Positions 1-6,042 of a stretch of DNA of 6,042 nt are shown here, one piece after another; within the stretch, counting starts at the first letter, position 1; the number at the start of each line of letters is the position of its first letter. This stretch comes from Microbacteriaceae bacterium. Its GTDB lineage: Bacteria > Actinomycetota > Actinomycetes > Actinomycetales > Microbacteriaceae. Under the pieces are notes generated by a model that did not search any database, was not told where the DNA came from, and worked only from the letters and a program-made list of their open reading frames with translations. A program made the position numbers and the translations under genes. The stretch spans positions 1 through 6,042 of the forward strand of contig CANFKN010000081.1 in assembly GCA_947447385.1 (NCBI GenBank). Direction: 5' to 3'.

Positions 1-353
1 AAAACGTTGTCGGTTTCAGCGCAACAGATGGCGACGCCTTGAAAAAAGCCCTGACCTTGGCGATCATCGATGAACCTGAGTTTCACGGTCAAACCCAAGC
101 TGGTGACCATGGCACGTTGCTCTCAGGCGGTCAGCGCCAACGGGTTGCGCTTGCTCGGGCAATTTATCGCGCGTTGACCACTGAGTCGGTTCGCTATTTG
201 CTCCTAGATGAAGGCACTTCGGCGCTGAATCCCTCGCTAACGGCTGAAGTGATTGCAGGGTTTCGGCAGCTCACCGCTGAAGGTTTTGCAGTGGTGGCCA
301 TTAGTCATCAAGCTCAGGTTATCGACGCTGCAGAGCAGGTGCACCGTGTCTAA
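1..353 (+). CDS. cydD: CydD, thiol reductant ABC exporter subunit (C-terminal end only)
   Basis: This is the 3' end of an ABC transporter gene that enters from the left edge; the first whole codon is at base 3, and about 116 codons precede the TAA at 351-353. Only the nucleotide-binding domain tail is visible. The ABC signature LSGGQRQRVALARA begins at base 120, Walker B YLLLDEGTSALN covers 195-230 with the catalytic Glu codon at 210, and the H-loop histidine is at 306-308 in AISHQ. The CydD assignment rests mainly on context: it overlaps a clear cydC by 8 bp, and CydD and CydC form a heterodimeric inner-membrane exporter of cysteine/glutathione that is required for cytochrome bd assembly. 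Odd points are the Gly where most ABC proteins have Pro after the catalytic Glu, and Asn where the D-loop normally ends in Asp (SALN for SALD). It could in principle be another ABC half-transporter, since the diagnostic membrane domain lies outside the window. Confidence 0.85.
   Translation, partial: NVVGFSATDGDALKKALTLAIIDEPEFHGQTQAGDHGTLLSGGQRQRVALARAIYRALTTESVRYLLLDEGTSALNPSLTAEVIAGFRQLTAEGFAVVAISHQAQVIDAAEQVHRV
332..339 (+). promoter_or_regulatory. Ribosome binding site for cydC, inside cydD
   Basis: The sequence AGAGCAGG lies 6 nt upstream of the GTG at 346, inside the last codons of cydD. It is a partial match to a Shine-Dalgarno sequence. It supports GTG 346 over any start farther upstream in the same frame, all of which would lie deep inside cydD. 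The 8-bp stop/start overlap suggests translational coupling. Confidence 0.5.
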
Positions 354-1983
354 CTTCAGACTCATAAAACTCGGATTACCTGCCACCAAAGGTTTTTGGC
401 TCGGCCTATTCGTTTCAACCCTGCAGGGAATCTCAGCGGTTGCACTGCTTGCAACCTCGGCTTGGCTGATTTCGCGAGCGGCCGAGATGCCGCCCGTGCT
501 TTATCTGCAACTTGCCGTTGTAGGTGTTCGAGGCTTTGCGTTAGGTCGAGCGTTCTTTAGGTATGTTGAGCGCCTATTGCTGCACGACGCAGCCTTCAAG
601 CAACTCGCACATTTGCGACCTAGAGTCTTTGCAGCTCTAATTCCTTTCTCGCCAGCTGGCTTTGGTTCGATTCGATCGGGTGAGATGCTCAGCCGAGTCA
701 CAAGTGATGTAGATGAGCTCCAGTTTTTGCCTTTGCGAGTTATTTCGCCACTTATTCAATCTGCTTTAGTAACCGCCTTGAGCGTGATTGGTCTTGCACT
801 TTTGGTGCCAAATGCAGCCGCTGTGCTTGGCCTTGCATGTTTGCTAGCGTTCTTCGTCGCTGTTCCAATCTCAGGTGTATTTTCGCGTCGGGCTGATGTT
901 CAAAATGCTTCGCAACGTGCGTCGCTTAGCGTCGAGACTCTGAAGCTTTTTGAATCACTTGATGAACTTCGGGCGTTTGGCTGGGCAGGCAATCAAATCG
1001 AAAGCATCTCAGCGGCCGAAACCGCAATGGCTAGATCTGCAAAAGTGTCTGCCTGGTCGCTTGGATTGCAGCAATCCGGTTTCGCACTTCTTTCGGTGCT
1101 CGCTACCGCGTTCAGCGCTTATTTCGCAGCCGACGCTTTTGCAGCAGGCCAAATTGCTGGCGTCTGGGTTGCAGTCGTGACGCTTTTGCCGCTTGCTGTG
1201 TTCGACGTTCTGCAGGTCGTGCAGCCAGTTGCATCGGCATGGCAGCGCTACCTCGTTTCGGCAGGGAGGGTGCATGAAGTTTTAGAGGCAAAAATTCCAG
1301 ACCATTTGCGGGTCTCAAACGATGATGTTATTTTGCCTGATTTTGAAAGCTTGAAGCTCAAGGGCGCAAGCTTTGGCTATGGCGAGGCACCAGTGGTGGC
1401 TGATTTATATCTTGAACTGCACGCTGGCGAGGTTCTCACGTTGACCGGTGCTAGTGGCTCCGGAAAATCCACTATTGCTTTAGCTCTTTCGGGTTTTCTT
1501 GCTATTGATTCGGGCAGTTATTGCTACAACTCAGTCGAAGTGAGCAAGTCCGGCGCAAATGCGCTTAGAAACAAAATTGGCTACTTGCAGCAGCACCCTA
1601 CGATTTTTGCTGGCGACGTGGCTGCAAACCTAAAAGTTGCAAAGCCCGATGCCAGCGATCAAGAAATGATTGATGTGCTTAGGCGTGTGAAGCTCTGGTC
1701 GATGCTTGAGTCAAGAGCCGGACTGAGCACCGATTTGGGCGAGTTGGGCAGAGCATTATCTGGCGGGGAGGTGGCACGATTGGCTTTGGCTCGTGCACTT
1801 TTGGTTGATTTCGATGTATTGATTTTCGACGAACCAACAGCAAACCTTGATTATGAAAACGGGCAAAGTTTAATGAAAGAGCTCTTAGCGTTGGCTAAGA
1901 GTCGCAGCCATCGAGCGGTTGTTGTCATCAGCCATGACCCAGATGTTGTCGCGCTGGCCGACCGCGTTCAGAAGATCGGTTAG
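346..1983 (+). CDS. cydC: CydC, thiol reductant ABC exporter subunit
   Basis: This is a 545-residue ABC half-transporter (six membrane helices plus ATPase), close to the usual CydC length. It pairs with CydD in the cytoplasmic membrane to export thiols such as cysteine/glutathione, which supports periplasm-side redox balance and cytochrome bd oxidase maturation. The CydC family is recognised from the N-terminal block SAWLISRAAEMPPVLYL (residues 38-54) and the block GRAFFRYVERLLLHDAAF (67-84). Hydrophobic segments lie near residues 17-37, 51-66, 132-156, 157-180, 243-265 and 270-293. The ATPase domain (about 345-545) has Walker A GASGSGKST (368-376), Q-loop Gln415/416, signature LSGGE (471-475), Walker B VLIFDEPTANLD (491-502, catalytic Glu496) and H-loop His530, so all catalytic elements are intact. 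The start is GTG 346, overlapping the cydD stop by 8 bp with AGAGCAGG 6 nt upstream. It is probably the last gene of a cyd operon; cydA and cydB are presumably upstream but are not seen. Confidence 0.93.
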   Translation: MSNFRLIKLGLPATKGFWLGLFVSTLQGISAVALLATSAWLISRAAEMPPVLYLQLAVVGVRGFALGRAFFRYVERLLLHDAAFKQLAHLRPRVFAALIPFSPAGFGSIRSGEMLSRVTSDVDELQFLPLRVISPLIQSALVTALSVIGLALLVPNAAAVLGLACLLAFFVAVPISGVFSRRADVQNASQRASLSVETLKLFESLDELRAFGWAGNQIESISAAETAMARSAKVSAWSLGLQQSGFALLSVLATAFSAYFAADAFAAGQIAGVWVAVVTLLPLAVFDVLQVVQPVASAWQRYLVSAGRVHEVLEAKIPDHLRVSNDDVILPDFESLKLKGASFGYGEAPVVADLYLELHAGEVLTLTGASGSGKSTIALALSGFLAIDSGSYCYNSVEVSKSGANALRNKIGYLQQHPTIFAGDVAANLKVAKPDASDQEMIDVLRRVKLWSMLESRAGLSTDLGELGRALSGGEVARLALARALLVDFDVLIFDEPTANLDYENGQSLMKELLALAKSRSHRAVVVISHDPDVVALADRVQKIG

Positions 1984-2018
1984 CAAACTTTCGCGGCTAT
2001 CGGTTTCAAAATTTGCTA
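1981..2018. repeat. Imperfect inverted repeat spanning the convergent cydC/pabC stops
   Basis: The left arm TAGCAAACTTT (1981-1991) and right arm AAAATTTGCTA (2008-2018) pair over 11 positions with one C-A mismatch, around a 16-nt loop. The left arm begins with the cydC stop TAG. The right arm ends with CTA, the complement of the pabC stop, so the two stop codons are the mirror-image ends of the repeat. The stem is AT-rich and no long U-tract follows on either strand, so it is at best a weak bidirectional terminator. The gap between the two coding regions is only 32 bp. Confidence 0.45.
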
Positions 2019-2822
2019 GCGTACTGTCGCGGCAAGCATTCGCAGTCGCTTTTGAAAAGCCTCAGCCTTCACAGGGGTTGCGAACTCAAGTCTTTCATCG
2101 CCAATCAGCAGTCCTGTGGCAGGTCGCACGCCCTGCAGGCTGCTGAGCGCCCAAACTTCGAGTCCAGCCAAAGACTGAGGTGTTGCTAACTCGAGTTTGG
2201 TTTCGTTGCCGCAGTCGCGCGCCAAACTAAAGACTTCATCTCGGGTAATCGACGGCAACCAGGCTAAATCTTCAGATGTGCTGCAGAGAACGTCGCCGCG
2301 CCACCAAACCAGTGAACTGAGCGCTCCTTCGTTTATGAAACCTTCTGAGGTTACGAATACTGCTTCGTCAGCGCCGTGAACCTTGGCTTTTCGGCGCAAC
2401 TGCATTCCATAGCTAAGGTCGGGGCCTTTGACCATTGGGTTGTTTCGAGCGTCGGTTCCCTCATATGCCCAGAGGAGCAAACTGGGGCTCAAATCTGGGG
2501 CACTCCGCAGTCGAAAATGTAAACGTGCACCTTCTGGAGCCTCCGTGTGAAACTCGATGCGCGGAAACCACCTGCCTTCACTAGGCAAAGCTGCAGTCAC
2601 ACAATCAAAAAAGTCAGCAAGCTGTGTTTCGGCATTTGCATCAATCGCCATCACCCAGCGCGCGAATCTTGCATAGTGAGCGTTTAGGTTGCGAACTCGC
2701 CCTTCATCAACCAGCCACGAGTCGGCCACCGCGAGTTGCACCTCAACGCCAGCTTCTGACACTCGGTTTAGTTTTCTAGAGGCAAAACGAAAGAACTCAG
2801 CTTCTTCACTGAATGGGCTCAC
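2016..2822 (-). CDS. pabC: Aminodeoxychorismate lyase, PLP-dependent class IV aminotransferase fold
   Basis: The 268-residue protein belongs to the class IV (BCAT/ADC lyase) PLP family. PabC eliminates pyruvate from 4-amino-4-deoxychorismate to give p-aminobenzoate for cytosolic folate synthesis. Visible features are the N-terminal GRVRNLNAHYARF segment (41-53; Arg44 and His49 match the family's R..L..H..R pattern), Lys132 in MVKGPDLSY as the likely Schiff-base lysine, GADEAVFV (150-157), Glu165 in NEGALSSLVW as the likely pyridine-nitrogen contact, SITRD (191-195), and SSLQGVRPATG (227-237), which resembles the PabC C-terminal block. The usual EGSTSN loop reads EGALSS, a departure in the cofactor loop. 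The start is GTG at 2822-2820, preceded by a strong GAGAGGAG with a 6-nt spacer. It is divergent from pabB, which supports ADC lyase over a branched-chain or D-amino acid aminotransferase; sequence alone does not fully exclude those. Confidence 0.85.
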   Translation of the reverse strand: MSPFSEEAEFFRFASRKLNRVSEAGVEVQLAVADSWLVDEGRVRNLNAHYARFARWVMAIDANAETQLADFFDCVTAALPSEGRWFPRIEFHTEAPEGARLHFRLRSAPDLSPSLLLWAYEGTDARNNPMVKGPDLSYGMQLRRKAKVHGADEAVFVTSEGFINEGALSSLVWWRGDVLCSTSEDLAWLPSITRDEVFSLARDCGNETKLELATPQSLAGLEVWALSSLQGVRPATGLLIGDERLEFATPVKAEAFQKRLRMLAATVR

Positions 2823-2828
2823 GTTTCA

Positions 2829-2836
2829 CTCCTCTC
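2829..2836 (-). promoter_or_regulatory. Strong Shine-Dalgarno for pabC
   Basis: On the minus strand the sequence reads GAGAGGAG, followed by 6 nt and then GTG. This is the best ribosome binding site in the window, and it fixes the pabC start at the GTG ending at 2822. Confidence 0.75.
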
Positions 2837-2867
2837 GCGTTCAAAGTGCGGGCACACCGTTGCCTCT

Positions 2868-2873
2868 AATCTA
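2868..2873 (-). promoter_or_regulatory. Candidate -10 element for pabC
   Basis: The minus-strand hexamer TAGATT fits the actinobacterial TANNNT -10 pattern and lies 45 nt upstream of the pabC start. An overlapping alternative is TATAGA (2870-2875), with a loose TTGCGA -35 (2895-2900) 19 nt away. The -35 match is poor, so this is a prediction from pattern and position only. Confidence 0.3.
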
Positions 2874-2879
2874 TAGGCT
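2874..2879 (+). promoter_or_regulatory. Candidate -10 element for pabB
   Basis: The plus-strand hexamer TAGGCT fits TANNNT and directly abuts the minus-strand TAGATT; both grow out of the palindrome CTATAG (2871-2876). Transcription would start near 2886, giving a leader of about 48 nt to the ATG at 2934. No convincing -35 is seen at 16-18 nt. Confidence 0.35.
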
Positions 2880-2933
2880 AGAAACTGCTCCAATTCGCAA
2901 AATTATGTGCACAACCGCATTGAAAGCCAAACT

Positions 2934-4271
2934 ATGACAAGCCGCCAACTTTTCGCCCGCAACTTTGCGGGTTGGGTAGCTCCAGGCGACTGTTTTGCTG
3001 CTTTTTTTGCCGATAACGAGCAGGCGTTTTGGCTTGACCGCGAAGCGCACCCAACGCAGAGATTTTCGGTTATCGGTGATGCCGAAGCCGTTACCGAGTT
3101 TCGTTTCGGCGAAGTCGGCGCTCAGCCACTCATCGACGCGCAGATAAGTTTCGCCGACTCAGTCAGCTCGGGCGCTGACCTAGAGTTGCCTTTTGACTGG
3201 CGCCCCGGCATCATCTTCGCGTTGGCATATGACCCAAAGTCAACTTCTAGAGCGCTCACCGTCAGCAGGGGAATGGTCTTTGACCACGCAAAACGCCAAA
3301 TGTGGTTCATAGGTTTTTTCAGCACTCAAGAGGCGTTTGACCGCTGGTTCTTCGCCGCGCTGTTAAATCTGACGCTTACCGGAGGCAACGCCAAGGGCTA
3401 CCGCTTCGCACGTCGCGCCGAAAGAAGCATTGAGTCGATTAGCGCTCGGCACTCCGACGAACAATATCTTGAACTCATTGCATCGGCGAAAGAGCAAATC
3501 AGAGTTGGCAATGTCTATCAAGTTTGTCTAACCAACCAACTAACCGCGCAACACCAACGCGACCCCCTTGATGTTTTTTATCGCTTGCGTGAGATCAACC
3601 CTGCACCATATTCTGGCTTCATGCGCGTCGGCGATTTTGCTCTCGTGAGTGCGAGCGTCGAACAGTTTCTCACAGCGAACCGTGATGGGTTACTTCAGAC
3701 CAAGCCGATCAAAGGCACCCGTGCCCGCGCGCCAGAAACCACGGTTGAGGCCGATGAGCTCGTGGTTGCTGAGCTGGCATCCGACGTTAAAGAACGCGCC
3801 GAGAACCTGATGATTGTCGATCTGATGCGAAACGACCTCACGAAAGTTTGCGAACCAGACTCTGTTAAAGTCACAAAACTTTTTGAAGTAGAAAGTTATG
3901 CGACGGTTCATCAGCTGGTGAGCACAATCGAAGGTCAAATTCGCGACGGGTTCACCCACCTCGATGCAGTCTTAGCGATGTTTCCAGGTGGCTCAATGAC
4001 TGGCGCGCCAAAGATTAAGGCAGTTGAACTGATTGAAGAGTTCGAAGGCGGGCCGCGCGGCACATACTCGGGGCTCTTCGGCTATTTCGGTCACTTTGGC
4101 CACACCGACATCGCGATGGTGATTCGCAGCATTGTTTTCGAGGGCGACACCCTGAGCATTGGCATCGGGGGAGGCATCACCAGCGACAGTGACCCCGAAT
4201 TCGAAGTTGCAGAGACCAAACTCAAGGCAAGAGCGCTGTTAGAAGCCCTTGAAGTGCCCGACGCTTGGTAA
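2934..4271 (+). CDS. pabB: Aminodeoxychorismate synthase component I
   Basis: The 445-residue chorismate-binding enzyme combines chorismate with ammonia, supplied by a PabA/TrpG glutaminase, to form 4-amino-4-deoxychorismate, the substrate of the divergent pabC product. The C-terminal chorismate-binding domain (about 180-440) holds SASVEQFL with its conserved Glu, PIKGTR with Lys260, ENLMIVDLMRNDL (290-302), FPGGSMTGAPK (350-360) and GIGGGIT (410-416), followed by Mg-site glutamates Glu424 and Glu427. The Lys in PIKGT is the hallmark of PabB, since anthranilate synthase TrpE has Ala (PIAGT) there; this is the main reason for choosing PabB. The N-terminal ~165 residues are more divergent and lack the common GYFGYE-type motif, having IIFALAYDP instead. 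The ATG at 2934 is preferred because GAAAG lies 7 nt upstream. An in-frame GTG at 2907 would add nine residues but has no visible ribosome site. No fused glutaminase domain is present, and the length matches stand-alone PabB (E. coli about 453). Confidence 0.92.
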   Translation: MTSRQLFARNFAGWVAPGDCFAAFFADNEQAFWLDREAHPTQRFSVIGDAEAVTEFRFGEVGAQPLIDAQISFADSVSSGADLELPFDWRPGIIFALAYDPKSTSRALTVSRGMVFDHAKRQMWFIGFFSTQEAFDRWFFAALLNLTLTGGNAKGYRFARRAERSIESISARHSDEQYLELIASAKEQIRVGNVYQVCLTNQLTAQHQRDPLDVFYRLREINPAPYSGFMRVGDFALVSASVEQFLTANRDGLLQTKPIKGTRARAPETTVEADELVVAELASDVKERAENLMIVDLMRNDLTKVCEPDSVKVTKLFEVESYATVHQLVSTIEGQIRDGFTHLDAVLAMFPGGSMTGAPKIKAVELIEEFEGGPRGTYSGLFGYFGHFGHTDIAMVIRSIVFEGDTLSIGIGGGITSDSDPEFEVAETKLKARALLEALEVPDAW

Positions 4272-4274
4272 CCT
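4269..4274 (+). promoter_or_regulatory. Candidate -10 for a leaderless leuS transcript
   Basis: TAACCT fits TANNNT and starts at the pabB TAA stop. Seven nt (4275-4281) separate it from the leuS ATG, the distance expected if transcription begins at the A of the start codon. The lack of any Shine-Dalgarno before leuS agrees with this. A TTGAAG at 4249-4254 resembles a -35, but the 14-nt spacing is too short to be convincing. Confidence 0.4.
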
Positions 4275-4281
4275 AGACGTT

Positions 4282-6042
4282 ATGTCTGAATCAACACAAA
4301 CCCCTGCTGACGAAACCGGTTATAGCGTCTTTGACATTCAAGACAAGTGGCTGCCGGTGTGGGATCAACTGCGCCCTTTTGCATCTGGCAAGCCTGGCGA
4401 CACTCGCCCTAAAAAGTATGTTCTAGACATGTTCCCTTACCCTTCTGGTGACCTTCACATGGGTCACGCTGAGGCCTATGCGCTCGGCGATGTGGTTGCG
4501 CGTTACTGGGCGCAAAAGGGCTTCAATGTGCTTCACCCAATTGGCTGGGATGCCTTCGGCCTACCAGCAGAAAACGCAGCAATCAAGCGCGGCCTCGACC
4601 CTCGCGGCTGGACCTACGACAACATTGAGCAGCAGCGCTCGTCAATGCGCCGCTACGCATGTTCGTTTGACTGGGACCGCGTGATTCGCACTTGCGACCC
4701 TATTTATTACCGCTGGAATCAGTGGTTGTTTCTAGAGTTCTACAACAAGGGTTTGGCTTATCGCAAAAACTCAATGGTGAACTGGTGCCCAAGCTGTCAG
4801 ACAGTGCTTGCAAATGAGCAGGTTGTTGGCGGTTTGTGCGAGCGCTGTGACAGTGCAGTAACCAAGAAGGCCCTGACTCAGTGGTTCTTCAAGGTCACTG
4901 AATACGCCGACCGATTGCTTGATGACCTTGACACACTCGAGGGCAACTGGCCTTCGAAAGTTCTGACCATGCAGCGCAACTGGATCGGCCGCTCAAACGG
5001 CGCTGACGTCAAGTTTGTTGTTGAGGGTCGCGATGAGCCGGTCGTTGTGTACACAACCCGCCCAGACACCCTATTTGGCGCAACCTTTATGGTTGTAGCA
5101 CCCGACAGCGCCCTAGCAACCGAATTGGTGAGCGACCCTGCGGTTATTGAGGGCGATGGCGCGAGCATCCAAGCAGCTTTTAATGATTACCTCGACGCAA
5201 CCAAGAAAGCCAACGACATTGAACGTTTGGCAACTGACAGACCAAAATCGGGTGTTTTCTTGGGTCGTTACGCTATTAACCCAATCAACGGTGAACGCTT
5301 GCCAATCTGGACAAGCGACTACGTTTTGGCTGATTACGGCCACGGGGCAATCATGGCCGTGCCGGCACACGACCAGCGCGACCTCGACTTTGCACGCGCG
5401 TTCGGTTTGCCGGTTCGAGTCGTTCTTGAAACTGGCGAAGCTGACCCGCTTCAGACTGGTTTGGCTGCAGCTGGCGATGGCGTGCTGATCAACTCTGGGC
5501 CACTTAACGGCCTTGAAAAAGCTGAGGCAATCGGTGTTGCCATCGAATACCTAAGCAAAGAGGGCAACGGTGAAGCTGCTAAGAACTTTAGATTGCGCGA
5601 CTGGCTGATCAGTCGTCAGCGCTACTGGGGCACCCCGATTCCGATCATCCACTGTGAATCTTGTGGCGAGGTTCCTGTGCCAGCTGACCAGTTGCCAGTT
5701 GAGCTTCCTGCCGCTGAGGGTCTCGACCTCTCACCTAAGGGCACCAGCCCGCTAGGTGCTGCAAGCGACTGGGTGAACGTGCCGTGCCCGAAGTGTGGTG
5801 CGCCTGCAAAGCGCGACACAGACACGATGGACACCTTCGTTGACTCGTCTTGGTACTTCTTGCGTTACCTGTCACCAAACAGCGCTGAGGTCGCTTTTGA
5901 CCCAGCTGAGGCAGCTGCTTGGGCACCTGTTGACCAATATGTCGGCGGCGTAACCCACGCCATTTTGCACCTGCTTTATGCGCGTTTCTTCACCAAGGTG
6001 CTGTTTGACCTCGGTCACGTCAATTTCGAAGAGCCATTCACG
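4282..6042 (+). CDS. leuS: Leucyl-tRNA synthetase (N-terminal 587 residues, runs off the right edge)
   Basis: This cytosolic class I aminoacyl-tRNA synthetase charges tRNA-Leu and hydrolyses mischarged tRNA in an inserted CP1 editing domain. The frame is open from ATG 4282 to the window end; bacterial LeuS is usually 800-odd residues, so the C-terminal third with KMSKS and the anticodon-binding domain is missing. Visible motifs are PYPSGDLHMGH (HIGH box HMGH, 59-62), a zinc-type cluster of Cys169/172 and Cys186/189, editing-domain TTRPDT (258-263), and YGHGAIMAVPAHDQRD with the conserved editing Asp364. The catalytic-core block RDWLISRQRYWGTPIP follows, then a second Cys cluster (458/461 and 502/505) just before DTMDTFVDSSWYFLRY. 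His354 stands where E. coli LeuS has the Thr of GTGA. The ATG is 10 bp after the pabB stop, with no Shine-Dalgarno and a TANNNT hexamer 7 nt upstream, which suggests a leaderless mRNA of its own in addition to any read-through from pabB. Confidence 0.97.
   Translation, partial: MSESTQTPADETGYSVFDIQDKWLPVWDQLRPFASGKPGDTRPKKYVLDMFPYPSGDLHMGHAEAYALGDVVARYWAQKGFNVLHPIGWDAFGLPAENAAIKRGLDPRGWTYDNIEQQRSSMRRYACSFDWDRVIRTCDPIYYRWNQWLFLEFYNKGLAYRKNSMVNWCPSCQTVLANEQVVGGLCERCDSAVTKKALTQWFFKVTEYADRLLDDLDTLEGNWPSKVLTMQRNWIGRSNGADVKFVVEGRDEPVVVYTTRPDTLFGATFMVVAPDSALATELVSDPAVIEGDGASIQAAFNDYLDATKKANDIERLATDRPKSGVFLGRYAINPINGERLPIWTSDYVLADYGHGAIMAVPAHDQRDLDFARAFGLPVRVVLETGEADPLQTGLAAAGDGVLINSGPLNGLEKAEAIGVAIEYLSKEGNGEAAKNFRLRDWLISRQRYWGTPIPIIHCESCGEVPVPADQLPVELPAAEGLDLSPKGTSPLGAASDWVNVPCPKCGAPAKRDTDTMDTFVDSSWYFLRYLSPNSAEVAFDPAEAAAWAPVDQYVGGVTHAILHLLYARFFTKVLFDLGHVNFEEPFT

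Noticed and set aside
950..1318. Several open frames on both strands inside cydC
   Set aside because: They overlap the conserved CydC membrane domain and its translation is continuous; the alternative products resemble no protein family I recognise.
346..1983. Extending cydC upstream to an in-frame start at 253
   Set aside because: That would bury about 30 extra residues in the cydD coding region and give an N-terminus unlike CydC. GTG 346 has a ribosome site and the usual short operon overlap.
1988..2033. Direct repeat CTTTCGCGGC (1988-1997) and CTGTCGCGGC (2024-2033)
   Set aside because: Two 10-bp copies with one mismatch, one of them inside the pabC coding end, are compatible with chance; no further copies or mobile-element features were found.
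2846..2855. Short palindrome-like GTGCGGGCAC upstream of pabB as an operator
   Set aside because: The arms are only 4 bp around a 2-nt loop, with no second copy, so there is no support for a regulator site.
2934..4271. Anthranilate synthase component I (TrpE) or isochorismate synthase instead of PabB
   Set aside because: The PIKGT lysine is the ADC synthase hallmark, whereas TrpE has Ala there; the divergent PabC-like gene fits the same pathway.
4260..4284. T-box riboswitch or leader peptide attenuator upstream of leuS
   Set aside because: Only 10 bp separate pabB from leuS, leaving no room for a T-box leader, and no leucine-rich short frame or terminator hairpin is present there.
4878..5370. 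Overlapping minus-strand open frames opposite leuS
   Set aside because: They lie wholly inside the highly conserved LeuS editing domain, have low-complexity or cysteine-rich translations without recognisable motifs, and have no supporting ribosome site.

Overview
The window looks like ordinary chromosome from a high-GC-lineage actinobacterium with an unusually moderate base composition (roughly 50-55% GC by eye). The evidence is the cydD-cydC pair for cytochrome bd assembly, GTG start codons, an actinobacterial style of LeuS and PabB, and TANNNT-type -10 sequences, one of them placed for a leaderless transcript. A small-genome freshwater member of the Microbacteriaceae (Luna/Rhodoluna-like) would fit, but that placement is inferred from composition and gene content, not proven.

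Layout. Bases 1-353 hold the last ~116 codons of cydD (ABC exporter subunit, + strand), which overlaps the GTG start of cydC (346-1983, +) by 8 bp. These two half-transporters form the CydDC thiol/haem-linked exporter needed to mature cytochrome bd oxidase. A 32-bp convergent gap follows. There the stop codons of cydC and of the minus-strand gene pabC form the two ends of one imperfect inverted repeat (1981-2018). pabC (2016-2822, -; aminodeoxychorismate lyase) and pabB (2934-4271, +; aminodeoxychorismate synthase component I) are divergent and share an intergenic region of about 110 bp (84 bp if pabB begins at its upstream GTG). This region carries back-to-back candidate -10 elements. Together the two enzymes convert chorismate to p-aminobenzoate for folate. 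The glutamine amidotransferase partner (PabA/TrpG) is not in the window.

leuS (leucyl-tRNA synthetase) starts 10 bp after the pabB stop and runs off the right edge. It has no visible Shine-Dalgarno sequence, but a TAACCT -10-like hexamer overlaps the pabB stop and ends 7 nt before the ATG, so a leaderless leuS transcript is plausible.

No mobile element, CRISPR array, RNA gene, phage gene or unexplained long ORF was seen. No undescribed system is evident. The observations worth checking are regulatory (leaderless leuS, abutting divergent promoters, shared stop-codon palindrome) and a few substitutions at conserved positions (CydD Walker B/D-loop, the LeuS editing-site loop, the PabB N-terminal domain).
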